Assembly (NCBI RefSeq): GCF_000003815.2 | Contig: NC_049981.1 | Coordinates: 17,903,041 to 17,967,040 of the forward strand | Origin: Branchiostoma floridae | Taxonomy: Eukaryota > Chordata > Leptocardii > Amphioxiformes > Branchiostomatidae | Reading direction: 5' to 3' | Length of the DNA stretch: 64,000 nucleotides | In this document: positions 59,956 through 64,000 of the stretch, piece after piece | Layout: every line of letters starts with the position of its first letter | Position numbering within the stretch: position 1 is the first letter of the stretch | Notes under the pieces: model-generated | Database searches by the model: none | The model's input: only the letters and a program-made list of their open reading frames with translations | What the model was told of the DNA's origin: nothing | Program-made: the position numbers and the translations under genes

Positions 59956-60303
59956 TCACTTGCTTCTCTAGTCTGTCATTAGAAAATATTAGTTGGAGGT
60001 GAAAATTAAAGGTATGACACCCCCCTCCAACAGAAAAAAAGGAGCACTCTGACAAACTTTGTGCAATGAAACATGTTCACTCGGCCATGTGCTGCCATTG
60101 GTATTTATCATCTCGATCAAAAATAATGTTCACTACAAAAAAGCTTTTCGCTTATTTTTTCTTGTCATGACGCTTTGATCTGTTTTGAAAAAAACCTAGT
60201 ACATTTCGCATTAATGCAATACACATGCAAAAGACGTGAAACTGGACAAGTATTTATCATTTTCATGGCCAATTTCTTTACCATTCTGAAACAATATCAA
60301 CAT

Positions 60304-61450
60304 AGAGTTCGGCGACCTCGTACCTCCATGAAATATTAAGAGTTTTTGCAAATTTTATGCAAATGACTTACACATTTACATGAATTATGCATGGTGATGG
60401 TCATTATTGACTAACATACACTACTACATATGTCACAAGTATGAAATTCCCATCATTAATCATTAAGCGGTTTTGCAATTGTTGCATATTTTAGTTACGC
60501 ATGTGTACCTGCTTCTGTTAATCCTATTATAATTTACATGTGTTTTTTTTACATGCAGTTCCAAAATTAAACGTTAGGGGGATGAAACTTGCCCCATTTT
60601 GTCATGACGCTGAAATCTATCTACCACCCAAATGTCAAGACCATATAATGTCCGAGACAACAGAGACATGTCCGGGACAACAGAGACATGTCCGGGACAA
60701 CAGAGACATGTCCGGGGCAACAGAGACTTGTCCGGGACAGCAGAGACATGTCCGGGACAACAGAGACATGTCCGGGACAACAGAGACATGTCCGGGACAA
60801 CAGAGACATGTCCGGGACAACAGAGACATGTCCGGGACAACAGAGACATTTCCGGGACAGCAGAGACATGTCCGGGACAGCAGGGACATGTCCGGGACAT
60901 CAGGGACATGTCCGGGACTAAAGAGACATGTCCGGGACTAAAGAGACATGTTCGGGACAACGGGACAAAAACTGCTATGATAAAATATTCTCATTGATTA
61001 CGCAAATGTACTCCTATTTTGCATAAGTAGTATTTTATTTTGTACTTTATTGTCTAAATAAGGTACCTGCCCACCAAAAGCATGCAAGCATATTGTTCCT
61101 TTCTTGAGTTATCCTCTTTAGAACTTTTTGACAAAAATGCCCCTGCTATCCCCAAACTAGTCGCTAGGGGTCCCAAACTTATGTCACTCCTTACTGAGCA
61201 CAAGAGCTATCTAACAACTAAACACCGTGACCAGAGCTTGTTCAGAATACGAGATAGCAAAGCCGGTAGTTATGCTGCAGTACCAAGGGTAGCCGCCAGG
61301 GGGCACAAAATGTAATCATTTCTAGCTTTCATCACACCCTACCAACGCACCAAATATGAAACCAATCCACGGAGCCGTTCTTGAGTTATCTTGTTGACAG
61401 ACACACAAACGATACTGAGAATATAACCTCCATGAAATTTCAAAGAGGTA
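60304..61450 (+). mobile_element. Family A: copy carrying a minisatellite
   Basis: Same left and right ends and interior order as 35,684-36,786, but with a block of 20-base repeats at 60,641-60,965 in place of a short segment. Confidence 0.65.
60641..60965 (+). repeat. 20-bp minisatellite TCCGGGACAACAGAGACATG
   Basis: About 16 units, mostly perfect, degenerating at the right end (GGGACATCAGGGACATG, GGGACTAAAGAGACATG). Lies inside a family A element. Confidence 0.95.
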
Positions 61451-62330
61451 ACAAATCAAATCAAATCAACAACATAATAAAGACGACAACAAAGAGCAGG
61501 ACACATGTTGCTCTTATACTCGAGTCAATGTGCCTGTGTGCCAACACAAAGTACTTCAAAATACTAAAAAGACGACAGTGACAGGGAGCCAAAAGAGGGC
61601 AAGACCAAGGCAACTATTGGAAGATATGTGAGTGTGCTGGATTATATAAGCCTAATGGAGATAATGCTACCGACAGTGGACAAAAAGGAGGGAGGAAAAT
61701 ATCTACCCTAGCGTCCCCTCGCCAAGTGAATTTAAAGGTTAGGTGAGTTAAGGACAACCTGACGTGCTGAGCATTAGCACTAAGCCAAAGTTTAAGCCAC
61801 TGGTTAGCATTATGCCAAAGTCCTGATTACATAATAACTATAACTATAACGGGTTAAGAACAACTTTTTTCTTCCTAGTGTAAGTTTCAAATCCTCTTAA
61901 TAACCGGTGACAATGTTGATATGTCTGCCAAATATTCGATTCTAAGTAGAAGAAAGAGACAGGCACAAGTAAGGTATAAAGAGGGTTTAACCTTCGGCCT
62001 GCAAACATTACAGGATTTCCTGCAAGTTTGCCTAAAGGTGAACATTGTTCAAGAAATCTTGAAATTACTAGTATCGGTGACAGGTGACGTTGATAACAGC
62101 AATGGTCCTATTGTGAGGTGCATATGGGTCTACGTAATCAGTGATTTTTTTAGTTAGGGTGAGGGCGATAGAAGGACCTGTTTTTAGCCAGTACAGACCT
62201 CAGCAGAGGTCTAATGTCAAAATTCAACCTCCGCTTAGAGAATAACAATGACCTGTTTCAATCAAACTGCATGGTAGAAAAAATGGCTGAGGAAAACTAT
62301 CAATCATACAGAACGTTTCAAAGTCTCTTT
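61451..62330. other. Repeat-nest segment
   Basis: Contains the inverted third copy (61,745-61,935) of the 57,085/58,445 repeat. No gene seen. Confidence 0.4.
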
Positions 62331-62335
62331 AAATG

Positions 62336-63487
62336 TGCACTCTCACTGCACATGGGGTACGCTTGTGGCATTGCTGCGTTCGTTCACTGCGGTACTGTTG
62401 TGTTAATTGCGTTTCTCGATTAAATGAACATGTTATTGGAAATCGCGGCGTATTAAAAAATCACTGCAAAATGATGAAAATGCCCCAAAATGAGATACGT
62501 AAAGAAAGGATTTCCTTTATGATGATGAATTATATGTTACATATGTGGTTAGCAACCTTGAAAGACTTTTACAGAAAAACAAAGGACCCAAATTAATGAA
62601 CGGACACAAACCGTATACCAGATTTGACTCCATCGATTATGTGTTTTGCACCATGTATGTGTAGTGATGTATGTTAATAGGTTTATCAAACAATTTTCAA
62701 ATTTGTCAAATGAAAATGTTTTATATTTCATACGTTTTTGTATGACGTGGAGTATTTTCATTGTCGGCGGATAGCTGTCAGTCTATCATATCTGTAGAAA
62801 TTGAGAAGAAAACATGGCTTTATGGGTCCGAATGACTGCAAGTTTGGTGTTCTATCGGCCGGAGGCTACCAGCAATGATTAGACTGCTTGTAACGCAAAC
62901 GCAAAGGCGAACGTTATCATCCAACATAAACGTTTCTTTTCCAACGTTGTACGACAGTCTGTTTCTCCACATCTGTAGGTTCATGAGTCGATAACCAGTT
63001 ACTCATTTGGTGTTTTCAAGTATAAAATACTGACCTAATTCTCATCAAATAAACATAAAGACACTTTTAAGTTAGTCTGAATACGGATACAAGTTAAGTT
63101 TTGTTGAAGTCGTAGTGCTGCAATTGAATCAAAACCCACCTGTAAAATGATTAAAGAAATGCATCCAAAATAGCTTTTCGGTGTTAAAATGATGTTAACA
63201 TTTGATACTTGGTGAAAATAGGCAAAATGTAACCTTGATACTGTTGATGGCATATTGCGGGCACTGGTGGGGCACTGTTGGGGCACCTTTGGGGCACTGT
63301 TGGGGCATCTTGCCACTTGAGTTATTTTTTAACTTAAAAAAAAACACGTCGCGCTTGCAACCGGCACCTCTAGGTTTGCTTGTGGCATCTCTAGGTTTCG
63401 CGGAGGCACCTCTAGGTATCGTGAAGGTACATCTGCGTTTTCGAACGCAGCAATACCGCAAACGTGCCCCAAGGGCAGTGAGAGTCT
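62336..63487. mobile_element. Family D: copy 2
   Basis: Same orientation and same interior order as 21,828-23,070, with diverged TIRs containing CACTCTCACTGC and GGCATTGCTGCGTTCG. TTAA lies on both flanks (about 62,329 and 63,493). Confidence 0.75.
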
Positions 63488-64000
63488 ATCTTAAGATTGA
63501 GTCTGATTCCCATATCTTCTTCAGAGGCTTGACAGCAATGATAAAAAAAGAACCAGCATAAAACTCCGTGTATATCAGCGTGAGCTGTGACAACCACAGG
63601 TTATAATTTCTAACTTGTTCAGAGAAAACGTTTTAAAACTTTGGATGGTGTGTGTGCTTGTTGTTAAGGAATTGAGAGTTATGAACTTGTTTAGTCTGTC
63701 TTACACCGCGATTTGGCAGAGTGGGTGACGCATATTGAAATAAATCAAGGCTGACGCAAACGACCAACTTGGAAATCAGTCAGGCTTGTGGGTGGAAAAT
63801 CCTTTTTTGTCATATAATGGCTTTTGTATATAGATAACTAGATAGCATTGCATGCTGCTTCCTATTCTACTTATCTCTCACTAATTTTCTCCTACTTAAG
63901 CATTACCATACTGACCTATCACGCCTTTTGTAACAATCAGTTAAGCTTCCTTAAGCTGCTTCTCCAGCCTTCGTCAATAGCCTTTTCAATACCTTCGTCC

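Larger units (their letters stand above)
57560..63900. repeat. Large inverted repeat pair
   Basis: 57,560-57,965 is the reverse complement of about 63,495-63,900: CACACACCATCCAAAGTTTT / AAAACTTTGGATGGTGTGTG, GTTGTCACAGCTCACGCTG / CAGCGTGAGCTGTGACAAC, ATGCTGGTTCTTTTTTATCA / TGATAAAAAAAGAACCAGCAT. Similarity is high across most of the arms. Confidence 0.75.

Noticed and set aside
60540-60997. Overlapping ORFs on both strands with DNRDMSGTTETCPGQQRHVR-type repeats
   Set aside because: Translations of the 20-base minisatellite within a mobile element; open in several frames by chance of the unit.

Overview
The window looks like an invertebrate chordate genome, most probably an amphioxus (Branchiostoma). 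Genes are split into many small exons by GT-AG introns. The protein families (kisspeptin-receptor-like GPCR, SRCR, fibrinogen-like, ZP) fit a deuterostome. The space between exons is packed with tRNA-derived SINEs, CR1/L2-like LINE tails, short inverted-repeat elements and CA/GT microsatellites. There is no prokaryotic or organellar signature. Species is inferred from gene and repeat style only. One 100-base run of N is at 9368-9467.

Layout. (1) 1-4.97 kb: repeats only. (2) 4,973-19,596 (+): a complete eight-exon rhodopsin-class GPCR, 420 aa, closest in motif to kisspeptin/galanin-type receptors; its 9.5-kb third intron holds a scaffold gap and several mobile elements. (3) 19.6-24.2 kb: SINEs, GT arrays and a 1.24-kb TIR element. 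(4) 24,240-30,843 (+): a four-exon gene for a predicted secreted 1,396-aa protein with about 46 copies of a 13-residue Lys/Arg/Ser/Pro repeat; I do not recognise the family. (5) 33,184-35,010 (+): a 608-codon Ser/Thr/Pro-rich ORF with a Cys-rich C-terminus, probably the last exon of an unrecognised gene. (6) 40,462-53,888 (-), with a likely 5'UTR exon and TATA box near 56.06-56.28 kb: a 17-coding-exon gene for a 927-aa type I membrane protein ordered signal peptide, SRCR, EGF, fibrinogen C-terminal domain, two calcium-binding EGFs, FN3, ZP, transmembrane helix, short tail. (7) 56.4-64 kb: no gene seen, but a nest of direct and inverted element copies.

For the three multi-exon genes every splice junction I propose preserves phase, and the summed coding lengths are exact multiples of three (1,263, 4,191 and 2,784 bases). 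The genes do not form an obvious pathway. The SRCR-fibrinogen-ZP protein suggests a surface or filament-forming recognition molecule, the polybasic protein suggests a secreted polyanion-binding or matrix component, and the GPCR suggests neuropeptide signalling. Several mobile element families share TTAA at both ends, pointing to a common piggyBac-like mobiliser.
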